The notes under the pieces: generated by a model
Told to the model about the DNA's origin: nothing
Databases searched by the model: none
Seen by the model: the letters and a program-made list of their open reading frames with translations, nothing else
NCBI RefSeq assembly: GCF_028751545.1
Contig: NZ_CP071867.1
Span: 620,001 to 684,000 of the forward strand
Source of the DNA: Gilliamella sp. B3022
GTDB lineage: Bacteria; Pseudomonadota; Gammaproteobacteria; Enterobacterales; Orbaceae
DNA: 64,000 nt
Reading direction: 5' to 3'
Part shown: one piece after another, positions 49,144 to 59,072 of the stretch
Position numbering within the stretch: position 1 is the first letter of the stretch
Layout: each line of letters opens with the position of its first letter
Made by a program: the position numbers and the translations under genes

Positions 49144-50067
49144 ATGCAATTTTTTATTATTTTGTTTCCTATTTTTTGTATTTTTATTGTCGGATTTATT
49201 TCTCAGAAAATAGTAAAATTTGACGTTGCTAATCTTTCAAAAATGTCACTGTATGTGCTTTCTCCTTTTTTAGCTTTTAAAACCTTTTATGTCCATACTT
49301 TGACCATTGATTACCTATATTATATTTCTTATATTTTAGGACTCTGCTTATCATTAGTATGTATCATCTCTATTTGGTCAATCATCATGAAATATTCGAC
49401 TAAAGAACGTTGTGCAATGATTTTAAGCTCTTGTTTTATGAATAACGGTAATTACGGTACCCCAGTACTATTAGTATTTTTTGGTAGTATAGGTTTTGAG
49501 CTTGGTGTAATTATGATGGTGTTACAGCAATTTGTGATGAGTACCGTTGGCATTTATTATGCGGTAAAAGGGAGTTCTCATAGTGACATTGTTAGCCAAA
49601 AAGATGTCATTAATAAAGTAATTCGTATGCCTGTTGCTTATGGTGCACTTTTAGGTATTATTTTCCAGTTATGCCACATCCCTTTGTCGAAATCCATTAT
49701 GACATCCATTGGCATGATTGGGGATGCATCTGTTGTAGTAATTATGATTATTTTAGGGATGCAGTTGGCTAAAATAAAGATCACACAACTCGATTATCCT
49801 AAACTTTCATTTTCGTTAATAACCCGTATGATAATTTCACCGTTGGTGGCAACGTGTATGGTCTACTTTATGCCAATTTTACCTGTTTATAAACAAGTAT
49901 TGATCGTGTTATCGGCAATGCCAAGCGCAGCTAATACCACTTTAATGTCTGTACAATTTGATACCAACCCTGAACTGGTTTCTAGTGCAACGTTAATAAG
50001 CACATTACTCAGTTTGATAACATTACCCACTGTACTATGGCTTGTTAACGCCCCCATCCCTTTTTGA
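49144..50067 (+). CDS. AEC (auxin efflux carrier-like) family transporter
   Basis: 307 residues, about ten membrane helices, with the family landmarks MNNGNYGTPVLLVFFG in the first half and LSAMPSAANTTLMSVQFDTNPELVSSATLISTLLSLITLPTVLWL at the end (outline). The E. coli homologues YfdV/YhhL-type are putative organic-acid transporters; substrate here is unknown. Starts 24 bases after glnD on the same strand. Confidence 0.85.
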   Translation: MQFFIILFPIFCIFIVGFISQKIVKFDVANLSKMSLYVLSPFLAFKTFYVHTLTIDYLYYISYILGLCLSLVCIISIWSIIMKYSTKERCAMILSSCFMNNGNYGTPVLLVFFGSIGFELGVIMMVLQQFVMSTVGIYYAVKGSSHSDIVSQKDVINKVIRMPVAYGALLGIIFQLCHIPLSKSIMTSIGMIGDASVVVIMIILGMQLAKIKITQLDYPKLSFSLITRMIISPLVATCMVYFMPILPVYKQVLIVLSAMPSAANTTLMSVQFDTNPELVSSATLISTLLSLITLPTVLWLVNAPIPF

Positions 50068-50076
50068 TACAAAGTC

Positions 50077-50099
50077 GCGTTCTTTTCAGCAAAGAACGC
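50077..50099. terminator. Hairpin between convergent genes
   Basis: 9-bp stem GCGTTCTTT / AAAGAACGC, 5-base loop, ten bases after the AEC gene and before the convergent HD gene. No T-run. Confidence 0.55.
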
Positions 50100-50207
50100 T
50101 AAATCAAACGATAAAAAGGTCATCATCTATCCTAGACATACCATTTAAAAATGTTAATCCGTCATGACGTTAAGACCATAGCTTTCTATAAATTGTTCTA
50201 AGAAAGA

Positions 50208-50888
50208 TTAATCTTCACCTTGCCACTCTTTTTCAAATTGTTGAACAAATGCAACTAATAAATTATGTCTGGATAAAGCCAATTTTTTTGCCTTTTCTGT
50301 ATTCATCCTATCTTTCAATGAAAACAGTTTTTCATAGAAATGATTAATAACGGTATTGGGGCGTCTATAACTTTCTTCATCAATAACCGTTCTTGGTAAA
50401 AGAGTAGGATCGTGCATAATATTATGCTTATTACCTCCATAATAAAATGTTCGTCCTATACCTATTGCTCCAATGGCATCTAAGCGATCGGCATCTTGTA
50501 CAATTTGCCCTTCAAGTGATAATGTTTTTTTACCTGATAAATTTTTTCGAAAAGACATATTTTCAATAATATCAATTATCATTTTTATATTATGATCTAA
50601 TATGTTTAGTGAATTCAGATAATAATATAATTGTTCTGTCGCTTGATGGACATCATTGACAACTTTTTCATCAATAACATCATGTAAATAAGCACTTAAA
50701 ATTACGATAAAGGCATCCGCTTTTGGTTCATAAGGTAAGATTTTTTTTGCTAATCTAACTACGCGCTCAATATGCGCCATATCATGACCTGAAAAATCAT
50801 TAGCAAGTTTTTGCTTAACATAAGCTTGTATTTTTTCAACAATCTGATGTTGTTCTTTTGTTAATTCAATTGATTCGTTTATGCTCAT
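50208..50888 (-). CDS. HD-domain phosphohydrolase (YedJ-like)
   Basis: Metal-dependent phosphohydrolase fold: GHDMAHIERVVRLA, AYLHDVIDEK (the HD pair) and VQDADRLDAIGAIGIGRTFYYGG. 226 aa. The YedJ/PncC-like HD group acts on nucleotides or small phosphates; no precise substrate can be given. Monocistronic, convergent with the AEC gene, its start 374 bases from mprF. Confidence 0.82.
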   Translation of the reverse strand: MSINESIELTKEQHQIVEKIQAYVKQKLANDFSGHDMAHIERVVRLAKKILPYEPKADAFIVILSAYLHDVIDEKVVNDVHQATEQLYYYLNSLNILDHNIKMIIDIIENMSFRKNLSGKKTLSLEGQIVQDADRLDAIGAIGIGRTFYYGGNKHNIMHDPTLLPRTVIDEESYRRPNTVINHFYEKLFSLKDRMNTEKAKKLALSRHNLLVAFVQQFEKEWQGED

Positions 50889-51187
50889 TTAATTTATGAT
50901 TATCCATTTAATTAAAAGAAAATTAGAAATTTAAAAGTTTTAGTAAAGATTATGCTAACCATAACTTAAATAGGTTACCACAATTGATTCGCTATTAATT
51001 TAATTAAACTTGAAAATATTAAGTTATTAGATGATTCAACGTTCTTAGATTTGTGTTTAACAATAAACATCAATTCGTTTCCATTCATTGATGTCATTCG
51101 TTTATTAAATACTCAATAAATAGACAAATATTGTAAAAAAATTCTAATGATTAATGGTTTTTTTAAATTTCCTTTAGTTTCTCACGA
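50889..51187. other. Intergenic region upstream of mprF
   Basis: About 300 AT-rich bases between divergent genes. Nothing recognised apart from the mprF promoter at its right end. Confidence 0.5.
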
Positions 51188-51216
51188 TTGTTTTCATTAG
51201 TTTGCAACGGTAGAAT
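51188..51216 (+). promoter_or_regulatory. Putative promoter of mprF-virJ
   Basis: TTGTTT (51188-51193), 17-base spacer, TAGAAT (51211-51216), 45 bases before the GTG start. No PhoP box seen. Confidence 0.45.
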
Positions 51217-51261
51217 GCGCCAATCTAAAACACCATTAAAGCAAGTATCGGAGTTGCTCAC

Positions 51262-53862
51262 GTGAAAATATTAGCGCGTAAAGTTCTGCCTTGGCAATTG
51301 ATAGAATACTTCACTCGCTATCGTCAAATCATAACGTTATTGTTTGGATTATCCATCTTTTTTATTGCACTTATTTTATGCTGGCATTTACTTAAAGATA
51401 TTAATCTATGCGATTTAAAAAATGCTGTTGACAACCTTTCAACTATAGCCATTTTGCTTGCTTGTTTATCTGCTATTGGCAGCTATTTGATGCTTATTGG
51501 CTGCGAATGGTGTGCAACACGATATGCAGGTGTAAAATTGAAACCATCAGTGATAATGCTTGGTGGTATCTGTGCTTCGGCTATTGGTAATGCGATTGGT
51601 TTATCCGCTTTATCAGGCGGTGCGATTCGTTGCCGATTATATTTCAAACAAGGATTAACGACTATCGACGTAGCCAGAATGTCGATATTTGTTACATTGT
51701 CATTAGGGCTTATTCTGCCCCTACTGGCTACGATAGCTGCTTTAATAAATATTCAAAATACTATGTTAGCACTGCATTTATCCCAAAAAAATGTAGTGTT
51801 AATCTCATGTGGCATAATTTGCTTTTATGCTGGCATGTTGATCTTTTTATATTGCAATCGATTAGAAACAAAACCGAATAAAGATACCCAATTATTCCAA
51901 TTATTTCACTGGTCAATACGTTTACCTAATTTGCGCCTTGCATCTCACCAATTTGTCATTACATTAATCGATACAGTTTTAGCTGGGACTATTCTCTACT
52001 TTTTAGTACCAGTTCAACCTCATTTTATTACCTTTATTATGATCTATATTCTGGCTTTAGTTGCTGGGGTATTGAGCCACATTCCTGGCGGTGTAGGTAT
52101 TTTTGAAGCAGTGATGTTGGCTGCATTTTCATCCGAAATTGGCCCTGCTTCATTAACTGTTGCGTTAATTATTTATCGTATCATTTATATTTTAATACCA
52201 CTTGTTATAGCTAGTTTTTTACTTTTAATAAATGAAAGTAAACATTTTTTTGCAATGCCAGAAGTTAAAGAAACTGAAACAGGTATTGCGGCTATTATTA
52301 TGGCGGCAGCTGTTTTTTTTGCTGGTATGGTAATGATGTTTTCAAGCGTTCTTCCCGGATTTAATCACCACTTAGTCAGTACCTTTATTCCCAATAAAAT
52401 CATTAATACGGCTCATTTAGTCGCCAGTTTAATCGGAGTTTTATGTGTATTACTGGCAGTGGGTGTACGCCGAAGACTTTATTCTGCTTGGGCGGCTTCG
52501 ATCATTTTATTGTTTTTAGGTAGTATTTGCTCACTTTTACGGGGCTTGCATTGGATAGAAGCTAGCACGTTATTCACAATCGCGATGTTATTAATCCATT
52601 TCAGACATGCTTTTTATCGCAAAAGTCGATTAAATGTATTGCCTTTTCCTTTTAAATCCTTCGCTGTCTGCTTTTGTCTAATCGCTGTTCTTGTATGGTT
52701 AATATTATTTATCTATCAAGATGTACCTTATAGTCATTCATTATGGTGGCAATTTGAACTCGACACTCGTGTACCACGAGTATTAAGAGCAACTTTAGGC
52801 AGTTTTATTTTATTAATTTGTATTATGCTCTATTGGTTATTTCATCCAGCTTTGCCAATATTAAACAGTCCAAAACGCGAAGAGTTAACCAAGGCTCATC
52901 AAATTATTTTAAATTCAGCTCAGCCAGAAGGTGGACTTGCCATGACTGGCGATAAATCACTGTTATTTAATGAATCACACACTGCTTTTATTATGTATGC
53001 CAAACGTGGCAGAAGCATGGTCGCACTGTATGATCCAATTGGTGATAACACGGATCGAGCGGATTTAATTTGGGATTTCAGAGATTTATGCGATGCCCAC
53101 CATCTTCGTCCTGTATTTTATCAAGTTAAAGCCACTAATTTACCTTTTTATATGGATATTGGTTTGCGAACAATAAAATTAGGTGAAGAAGCTTTGGTGA
53201 ATTTAGAAAAGTTTGATCTTTCATCTAAAGGATATAAAGATCTTCGTTATACATGGAACAGATGCCAACGCGATGGGCTTAGTCTTGAATTTTATGCACC
53301 AGGTTCGGCTCCACTTGATGAGTTAAAAGTTGTATCCGATTCATGGTTAAAAAGCAAACATTCTAGAGAGAAACAATTTTCACTGGGATCTTTTTCAAAG
53401 TCATATTTAGATAATTTCACTATTGCTGCTATCAAATTTGAAGGTCGTATTATTGCTTTTGTAAATTTACTTGAAACAAATCAACATTACTCAGCTAGCA
53501 TCGATCTAATGCGATTTGCTGAAAATATTCCTAAACTCACCATGGAATTTTTAATGATTGGTTTAATTCTGCACTATAAAGAAAAAGGATTTGAATATTT
53601 TAGTTTAGGTATGGTACCTCTATCAGGCATGCAAAGAAGACGCGGAGCCCCATTAATTCAAAGGTTTGGTGCATTAGTATTCAGGCGTGGGGGTCGATTT
53701 TATAATTTTCAGGGATTACGTCGTTTTAAAGACAAATTTGCAACTCATTGGGAGCCGCGTTATATGGCAGTTCCTGCTGGACTTGATCCATTTGTTGCTT
53801 TAATCGATACCACTATGCTGATCTCAGGTGGATTAACTGGCTTAAAAAAGAAAAAGAGCTGA
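51262..53862 (+). CDS. mprF: Phosphatidylglycerol lysyltransferase / flippase MprF
   Basis: Makes and flips lysyl-phosphatidylglycerol, giving resistance to cationic antimicrobial peptides. N-terminal flippase with about 14 helices (GNAIGLSALSGGAIRCRLYFKQG; LSHIPGGVGIFEAVML), C-terminal cytosolic synthase of GNAT-like DUF2156 fold (GGLAMTGDKSLLFNESHTAFIMY; MEFLMIGLILHYKEKGFEYFSLGMVPLSGM, outlines). 866 aa. GTG start preceded by GGAG at 8 bases. Only 4 bases separate it from virJ. In an insect gut setting it would defend against host peptides. Confidence 0.92.
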   Translation: MKILARKVLPWQLIEYFTRYRQIITLLFGLSIFFIALILCWHLLKDINLCDLKNAVDNLSTIAILLACLSAIGSYLMLIGCEWCATRYAGVKLKPSVIMLGGICASAIGNAIGLSALSGGAIRCRLYFKQGLTTIDVARMSIFVTLSLGLILPLLATIAALINIQNTMLALHLSQKNVVLISCGIICFYAGMLIFLYCNRLETKPNKDTQLFQLFHWSIRLPNLRLASHQFVITLIDTVLAGTILYFLVPVQPHFITFIMIYILALVAGVLSHIPGGVGIFEAVMLAAFSSEIGPASLTVALIIYRIIYILIPLVIASFLLLINESKHFFAMPEVKETETGIAAIIMAAAVFFAGMVMMFSSVLPGFNHHLVSTFIPNKIINTAHLVASLIGVLCVLLAVGVRRRLYSAWAASIILLFLGSICSLLRGLHWIEASTLFTIAMLLIHFRHAFYRKSRLNVLPFPFKSFAVCFCLIAVLVWLILFIYQDVPYSHSLWWQFELDTRVPRVLRATLGSFILLICIMLYWLFHPALPILNSPKREELTKAHQIILNSAQPEGGLAMTGDKSLLFNESHTAFIMYAKRGRSMVALYDPIGDNTDRADLIWDFRDLCDAHHLRPVFYQVKATNLPFYMDIGLRTIKLGEEALVNLEKFDLSSKGYKDLRYTWNRCQRDGLSLEFYAPGSAPLDELKVVSDSWLKSKHSREKQFSLGSFSKSYLDNFTIAAIKFEGRIIAFVNLLETNQHYSASIDLMRFAENIPKLTMEFLMIGLILHYKEKGFEYFSLGMVPLSGMQRRRGAPLIQRFGALVFRRGGRFYNFQGLRRFKDKFATHWEPRYMAVPAGLDPFVALIDTTMLISGGLTGLKKKKS

Positions 53863-53866
53863 TTTT

Positions 53867-55147
53867 ATGAAAAAATTTATTCGCTATTTTTTGTTATTCA
53901 TTGTCATATTACTAATTATTTTGTTTGTATTTACTAGCTGGCATTATATAAAAAATCGCGGCAATGCAACTGTGAAAACCGTGGCTGTAAACAATGATTT
54001 TTCAGTAGTATTAGCTAACCCAAAAAATTCAGTAGAAGCAGCCGCGATGATTGTTGCCACTCAAAAAGATCATTTTACTGAAAAACAATTATTGGATTTA
54101 TCTCAAAAAATGGGTGCTCGGTTGGTTCAATTTGAATTGAAACCTCAGGCAAGTTGTGCAGAACAACAAAATCGTTTTAATCAAGCATTAAAAATTTTAA
54201 ACGAGCCTGAATTTGTGGTTGCGGGTATGGAAGAAGGCGCGGCTTTTGCTTACCGTTGGCTGGCTAAACAACAAAATGATGATGCTAAAGCGTTATCAAT
54301 AGAGTTCACTTTGGATAATCAAGATTGTGAAGCACCCTTACCTGCTCAAGCAACACGAGGAACATGGCAAGTAATTTGGAACAACCCGCCTGATGAACAA
54401 GTGGCAATTTTTCCTCGCCAACAAAAACAAATTAAAGTAACGACTGAAATTGGCGAATATCAAGCATCACCAACCGAACTTTTAAGTTCACATTTATCAT
54501 CCATTTTATTTGGTGAATATAAACCACTGCCAGTTATAGAATTACCGGCTAAAAACAAACAACAACATCCTAATACCGTTACATTTTATTATTCAGGTGA
54601 TGGTGGATGGCGAGATTTAGATAAAGTTTCAGCAGAATATATGGCTTCACATGGTTATTCCGTTGTTGGCGTTGATGCACTAAAGCTATTTTGGCAACAT
54701 CGTTCAGTTGAACGTAGTGCTAAAGATTTAACTTATTTAATGCAACAATATCGAGAAAAGTGGGGAACGACTAAGTTTATACTAGCCGGCTATTCATTCG
54801 GTGGTGATATCTTACCTGCACTATACAATCGTTTATCTAAGGAAGATCAACATAGTATTCAAGCTTTAATCATGATAGCTTTTTCAAAAGACGCTAATTT
54901 CGAAATAGAAGTTAGTGGTTGGCTTGGTCAATCTGGTGATGAAATGAAAACTGCTCCTGAAGTGAATCAGATTCCAGCAAATAAATTATTTTGCATCTAT
55001 GGAGAAGAAGAAAAAGAGGATACTGGTTGCTTACAACCAGAGATGAAAGGTGAAGTTTACCAATTACCTGGTGGTCATCATTTCGATGAAAATTATGAAC
55101 ATTTAGGGCAAATTATTATGCAAGCAATTGACAAACGAATTCTATAA
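53867..55147 (+). CDS. virJ: AcvB/VirJ-family alpha/beta hydrolase
   Basis: Periplasmic serine hydrolase that partners MprF/LpiA; AcvB is reported to hydrolyse lysyl-phosphatidylglycerol. One N-terminal anchor or signal (FIRYFLLFIVILLIILFVFTSW), then two VirJ-like regions; the second has FYYSGDGGWRDLDK and the nucleophile motif AGYSFGGDILPALYNRL, plus a C-terminal GGHHFDENYEHLG with the catalytic His. 426 aa. Transcribed with mprF, so the pair probably balances synthesis and removal of lysyl-lipid. Confidence 0.88.
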   Translation: MKKFIRYFLLFIVILLIILFVFTSWHYIKNRGNATVKTVAVNNDFSVVLANPKNSVEAAAMIVATQKDHFTEKQLLDLSQKMGARLVQFELKPQASCAEQQNRFNQALKILNEPEFVVAGMEEGAAFAYRWLAKQQNDDAKALSIEFTLDNQDCEAPLPAQATRGTWQVIWNNPPDEQVAIFPRQQKQIKVTTEIGEYQASPTELLSSHLSSILFGEYKPLPVIELPAKNKQQHPNTVTFYYSGDGGWRDLDKVSAEYMASHGYSVVGVDALKLFWQHRSVERSAKDLTYLMQQYREKWGTTKFILAGYSFGGDILPALYNRLSKEDQHSIQALIMIAFSKDANFEIEVSGWLGQSGDEMKTAPEVNQIPANKLFCIYGEEEKEDTGCLQPEMKGEVYQLPGGHHFDENYEHLGQIIMQAIDKRIL

Positions 55148-55205
55148 GTAAATAAAGTTAGATGAGTTCATTAAAATTAACCAATTAATAATAAATTTCA
55201 AAACA

Positions 55206-56102
55206 TCAATGCTTTTTGAGTTTTATTTTACCTTCTGACAAGAATACACCGAAAAGTGTTAGTACTGTGCCGAATGCTGCAATCCAAGTAAAAGGTTCAT
55301 TTAAAATAAGAATGGCAGCAATTACAGTAAGTATGGGAACTAAATATAAATAAACGCTAATTTTTACAGCCCCCACTAATTTCACTGCATAATTCCATGA
55401 GGCAAAACATATAGCTGAAGCTCCTACCCCTAAAAATAGAATATTGAATAAATTAACTGGGTTAGTGAAACGCATTAAATCCCATTGAAAATCAGAAAAA
55501 GACAGTGCAGGAAACATCATTATCAAACCATAAAAGAAGAAGCGCCGAGTCAATAAAATCGTATTGTAACCGTAATTACTGCATTTCTTGGTTAAAATTG
55601 AATAACATGCCCAAAACAGACAAGCTAACATCGCAAGAATATCGCCGATTGGATTAAGGGAAAGCACAAATTTACCATTAAAGCTAATTAACCCTACTCC
55701 AATAATGGCAAACAAGCAACCTATATAAAAACGCTTAGGGGGTGTTTCGATTTTTAAAAAAAATAGAGATAATATAGCAGTAAAAATGGGGGATAAAGTG
55801 GTTATGATTCCCACATTAGATGCCGTGGTATAAGTTAGTGCGATATTTTCACACAAAAAATAGCAAGTCACCCCACATAATCCCGCACATAAAAACATAA
55901 CTTCTCGCTTAAAACCTTGCCAAATAAAAAAGTGAGGTTGTAAGATCCATAAAGTAATGTAACCAAGCCCAAAGCGAAAAAATGAAATTTCAATTGGTTT
56001 AAAATCGACTAATAATACTTTAGTTGCAATAAATGTGCTTCCCCAAAAAAATACGGTCATTAATGCAACTAAATTTCCTTGTACCCTTTTTGACAATAAC
56101 AT
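55206..56102 (-). CDS. EamA/DMT-family transporter
   Basis: 298 residues, ten membrane helices in two EamA repeats (first: NLVALMTVFFWGSTFIATKVLL; second: GDILAMLACLFWACYSILTKKC). Typical of metabolite exporters. No partner gene; its 5' region lies 270 bases from an unexplained minus-strand terminator. Substrate unknown. Confidence 0.85.
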   Translation of the reverse strand: MLLSKRVQGNLVALMTVFFWGSTFIATKVLLVDFKPIEISFFRFGLGYITLWILQPHFFIWQGFKREVMFLCAGLCGVTCYFLCENIALTYTTASNVGIITTLSPIFTAILSLFFLKIETPPKRFYIGCLFAIIGVGLISFNGKFVLSLNPIGDILAMLACLFWACYSILTKKCSNYGYNTILLTRRFFFYGLIMMFPALSFSDFQWDLMRFTNPVNLFNILFLGVGASAICFASWNYAVKLVGAVKISVYLYLVPILTVIAAILILNEPFTWIAAFGTVLTLFGVFLSEGKIKLKKH

Positions 56103-57268
56103 AATAACTTTATCTGCTTACTAAAATGAAATGCGACTAATATAAATTATAATATATTATTCATACATCATTTTAATTAAAATGATTAGTAAGACTTGAT
56201 AACGAAAAAAAAGGCTACTATTTTAACTAATTGCAGTACTTGCTTTCTATTGATCAAAATACAATTTGTTTTTAGTTTATAAAATAATTTATGATAAGGT
56301 GTGGTTGATAATCACTGTATCTAAAACTGAATCATTTATCTAAGCAAGATAATTTAGGATAAAAAAAATCCACTCGAATATTCGAGTGGAGGGCAAAAAA
56401 TGAAAAAACGTAATCTGCTTATATAGACATGCTAAATCATAAAAAGTTCAATTTAAATTCATATATTTTTCCTATTTTCGTAAAATAAAATATAACATAA
56501 TAATTAATAACAATTTATTATTTTAATTTTTTTAATAAAGTTAACGTTTGATTATTCATCCTTGCATTTTTTACTTATTTTCAATTTGCTACTGAATACT
56601 TAACGACTCATGTTATTGAGCTAAATATTCAAATTAATTGAACTGCCTTTAATTATGATCAATTTACCTTTAATCATCTAATGACAAAATAGTATGTTTC
56701 TTTTAATAAAAACTTTTTATAGCGAGGTATTTTCGTTTTTACTTCGATACAAAGTTATCGGTGAATGAGTGATGCTTTGATAAGATTAATTGTCAATCAT
56801 GGCATACTATATATAAACTGTTTTATGTGCAATTTACGCAATTAATCGGTTTGAAATTAAAAACAGCATATGTTGTAAAAGTGATTTTGCACGATTTAAC
56901 CCAACGATTTCCAATCGGTGTTTCATTAAAATCTTCTTAGTAATATATGTCACTTGGTTTTGACCATCTGTTGATTGTTAGTTTCCTAGTACTCATCAAT
57001 GGTAAGGGTGTTTATTATAAAAAATATCCATTAGCCACTAATCAATTAATCACTTTAATCAATAGAACTTTTGCTTTACCGTTCTTTGTTGTATTAATAT
57101 GTTCAATATTCTAAAAATCATGAGCCGATTAACATTTCTCTTTGTCGGTATCGCAACAATTATTAGGCAACATCATCATGACGGTTATATTGCACATTGA
57201 TAATGTTGTGGCTTTGAAAGGCGCAAAACAACAGGAACTGGATTAATCACAAGGTAAGGTAAGTTAAC
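56103..57268. other. Intergenic region between EamA gene and ssrA
   Basis: About 1.17 kb without a convincing gene. It contains an isolated minus-strand intrinsic terminator (56360-56389), and a 55-codon plus-strand frame at 56947-57114 (MSLGFDHLLIVSFLVLING.., hydrophobic) followed by MSRLTFLFVGIATII at 57121. These may be remains of a decayed membrane-protein gene. I cannot name the family. Confidence 0.4.
56360..56389 (-). terminator. Orphan rho-independent terminator (minus strand)
   Basis: Perfect 20-base palindrome with arms CCACTCGAAT/ATTCGAGTGG at 56370-56389; on the minus strand it is followed by ATTTTTTTTATCC. No gene ends here on that strand, so it may close a small RNA starting to its right (about 56400-56600). 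Confidence 0.7.
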
Positions 57269-57297
57269 TTGTATTACAACTTGAATTCACCTATAAT
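57269..57297 (+). promoter_or_regulatory. Putative ssrA promoter
   Basis: TTGTAT (57269-57274), 17-base spacer, perfect TATAAT (57292-57297). A start near 57304 would give a precursor with about 28 extra 5' bases, to be removed by RNase P. Confidence 0.6.
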
Positions 57298-57331
57298 GCC
57301 CCGATATTGTTTACATTAACAATTCACAATT

Positions 57332-57696
57332 GGGGCTGATTCTGGATTCGACGGGATTTGCGAAACCCAAGGTGCATGCCGAGGTGCGGTAGGCCTCGTA
57401 AATAAACCGCAAAAAAATAGTCGCAAACGACGAAAACTACGCACTAGCAGCTTAATAACCTGCATAGAGCCTTCTCTCCCTAGCCTCCGCTCGTAGGACG
57501 GGGATAAAGAGGAGTCAAACCCAAACGAGATCGTGTGGAAGCCTTGCTTGGGGCGGAAGCATTAAACTTAATCAAGCTAGTCTATCGGTAGCGTGTTTGT
57601 CCGCAGCAGGTAGGCGAAATTTAAAGACAAACTACGCATGTAGTACCAAGGATGTAGAGATTTCGGACGCGGGTTCAACTCCCGCCAGCTCCACCA
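57332..57696 (+). ncRNA. ssrA: tmRNA (transfer-messenger RNA)
   Basis: Rescues stalled ribosomes with SmpB. 5' GGGGCTGATTCTGGATTCGACG and 3' GGTTCAACTCCCGCCAGCTCCACCA ends (quoted in outline: GGGGCTGATTCTGG and GGTTCAACTCCCGCC) form the alanine-type acceptor with the third-pair G-U wobble and the T arm. The tag frame resumes at GCA 57423 and reads ANDENYALAA before two stops (TAATAA, 57453-57458). Encoded CCA. 365 nt, as in enterobacteria. Its 3' end is a classical integration site for islands, and phage/island remnants follow immediately. Confidence 0.98.
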
Positions 57697-57785
57697 ACTA
57701 TCTTCTGTCATATTTTTAAATAGCAAATACATTGAATATAAATAAAAGATTTAAAGTTTTCTTTACTATCATTAATCCCCATTAA

Positions 57786-58001
57786 GGTCTATTAATCGCA
57801 GATAACAATAAAGGAATAACGCTATCTGCGTTATTTAGACAATCTGGCTATGCACCTTCAACGCTTTCTAACGCACTTGTACGGCCATGGACAAAAGGCG
57901 AAATGATTATTGCTAATGCTTTAGGTGTAGAGGCTAAACGGATTTGGCCATCTCGTTATAGAAAGAAAATTCGGGTAATGCGAAGTAAAGAATGTGAATA
58001 G
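57786..58001 (+). pseudogene. Remnant of a Ner/SfsB-like DNA-binding regulator
   Basis: The 71-codon frame reads GLLIADNNKGITLSALFRQSG then YAPSTLSNALVRPWTKGEMI and ends at WPSRYRKKIRVMRSKECE. The STLSNALVRPWxKGExIIAxALG..IWPSRY core is diagnostic of phage-Mu Ner-like (Nlp/SfsB) regulators. There is no usable start: the frame opens straight after a TAA (57783) that interrupts the expected N terminus, which seems to continue upstream to about 57732. Therefore a broken gene, directly behind ssrA. Confidence 0.75.
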
Positions 58002-58197
58002 AAACCATATAATTCGTTTAGTCCCTAAATTTAAATTAGGTGAAAAATCGATTGCAACGATTTTAAGTTTAGTGAGCATAACGAGCAACAACATAAGTAC
58101 AGCCGTCACTGTGGAATCAAGGACGGATTTGGATATCTACCAATGATCTTTAACATCATCCTAATTATAGAAACGGTATTTAGGTAAACCTGCTATC

Positions 58198-58557
58198 CTA
58201 CTTTGATTCAATAATATTTTCATTAGGTTTGGTTGTTGATGTTGGTACATATAACCATTGAAAAGCCAATAAAACTGAGGTAGCTTGTTGTAGTAATTTA
58301 ACCCATTCTACGGTATCCAAAATATTTATTGTAATTTCAATATGTTCTTGATTAGCTTCTTCATAAGGAAGTATTGCATTATCACAAATATTTAATATTT
58401 CGATAAATTCTTCATGTTCTACTGAAGATTGGGAATGTAATTCGTTCTTTAGGTTAATAAATAATTTTTTAAAAGCACAATGTTTATACTCGCCATTACC
58501 AAACTTTATGACATAACACGTTATGCCTAAGCAGATAATGCAAATATCCGAAGGAGA
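58198..58557 (-). pseudogene. Start-less minus-strand frame, hypothetical protein remnant
   Basis: 119 open codons ending at TAG 58198, composition clearly protein-like: VIKFGNGEYKHCAFKKLFIN.., ..LDTVEWVKLLQQATSVLLAF.., ..STTKPNENIIESK. No ATG, GTG or TTG occurs in the first half; an ATG at 58514 is one frame off (ATG TCA TAA), so a one-base change near it may have broken the gene. An AUU start cannot be excluded. Family not recognised. Confidence 0.5.
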
Positions 58558-58877
58558 TTACTTTATTTTAAACATCAACCTTATGTGATTGGCTGACAAG
58601 TTAACGCATCTACTTCTCATGAGAGACCTTGAATGCGCTGAACATTCAACCCTATGATTTGTTACAGATAATTTATTACTTCGTGTAATAAATAGAAATT
58701 GTTTTTAGTAATTGCATAAAGCGAAGTAAAAATCGATGATGTGAGGCATGATTTGTACAATTCCCTAAACCAAATTCACCAGTCTGCAAGTAAAGACTCG
58801 CTAATTACTGCCAATAAAAACCACTTACAACAAAGAAATACTTATGAGGTACAATATTAAAAAGTAGGGTTTATTAA

Positions 58878-59072
58878 ATGCATAGCTTACGGAACGCACA
58901 CGCACACGCACAAACACTATGCGAAACGCTCACTTAGAGAAAGTCACCGAAAGCGATAGGGTTATCAGAGAAAGAATTATTGCCTGAACAGCAGATCAAA
59001 GACAAATGTGATCAGCAGATAATTAGTCAGAAAATTGGACATGAGCAGATTAGCGTTTTTGGGTTTATTTGA
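58878..59072 (+). pseudogene. C-terminal remnant of a tyrosine recombinase (integrase)
   Basis: The frame MHSLRNAHAHAQTLCETLT, a TAG, then RKSPKAIGLSEKELLPEQQ and IISQKIGHEQISVFGFI aligns by eye with the end of integrases, where HxLRHxxAQ, GLSxxEA and xxLGHxRxxVTxxYL occur. The catalytic Tyr is lost (FGFI), an internal stop is present and the N-terminal two thirds are missing. Together with ssrA and the Ner remnant it marks a decayed integration event. Confidence 0.6.

Noticed and set aside
57921-58109. Minus-strand frame opposite the Ner remnant
   Set aside because: Antisense to a frame with clear family motifs; no motif of its own.
58891-58912. CACACG-type short tandem repeat that might be taken for an array
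   Set aside because: It is part of the integrase remnant; too short and unspaced for a CRISPR array, and no array was seen elsewhere.
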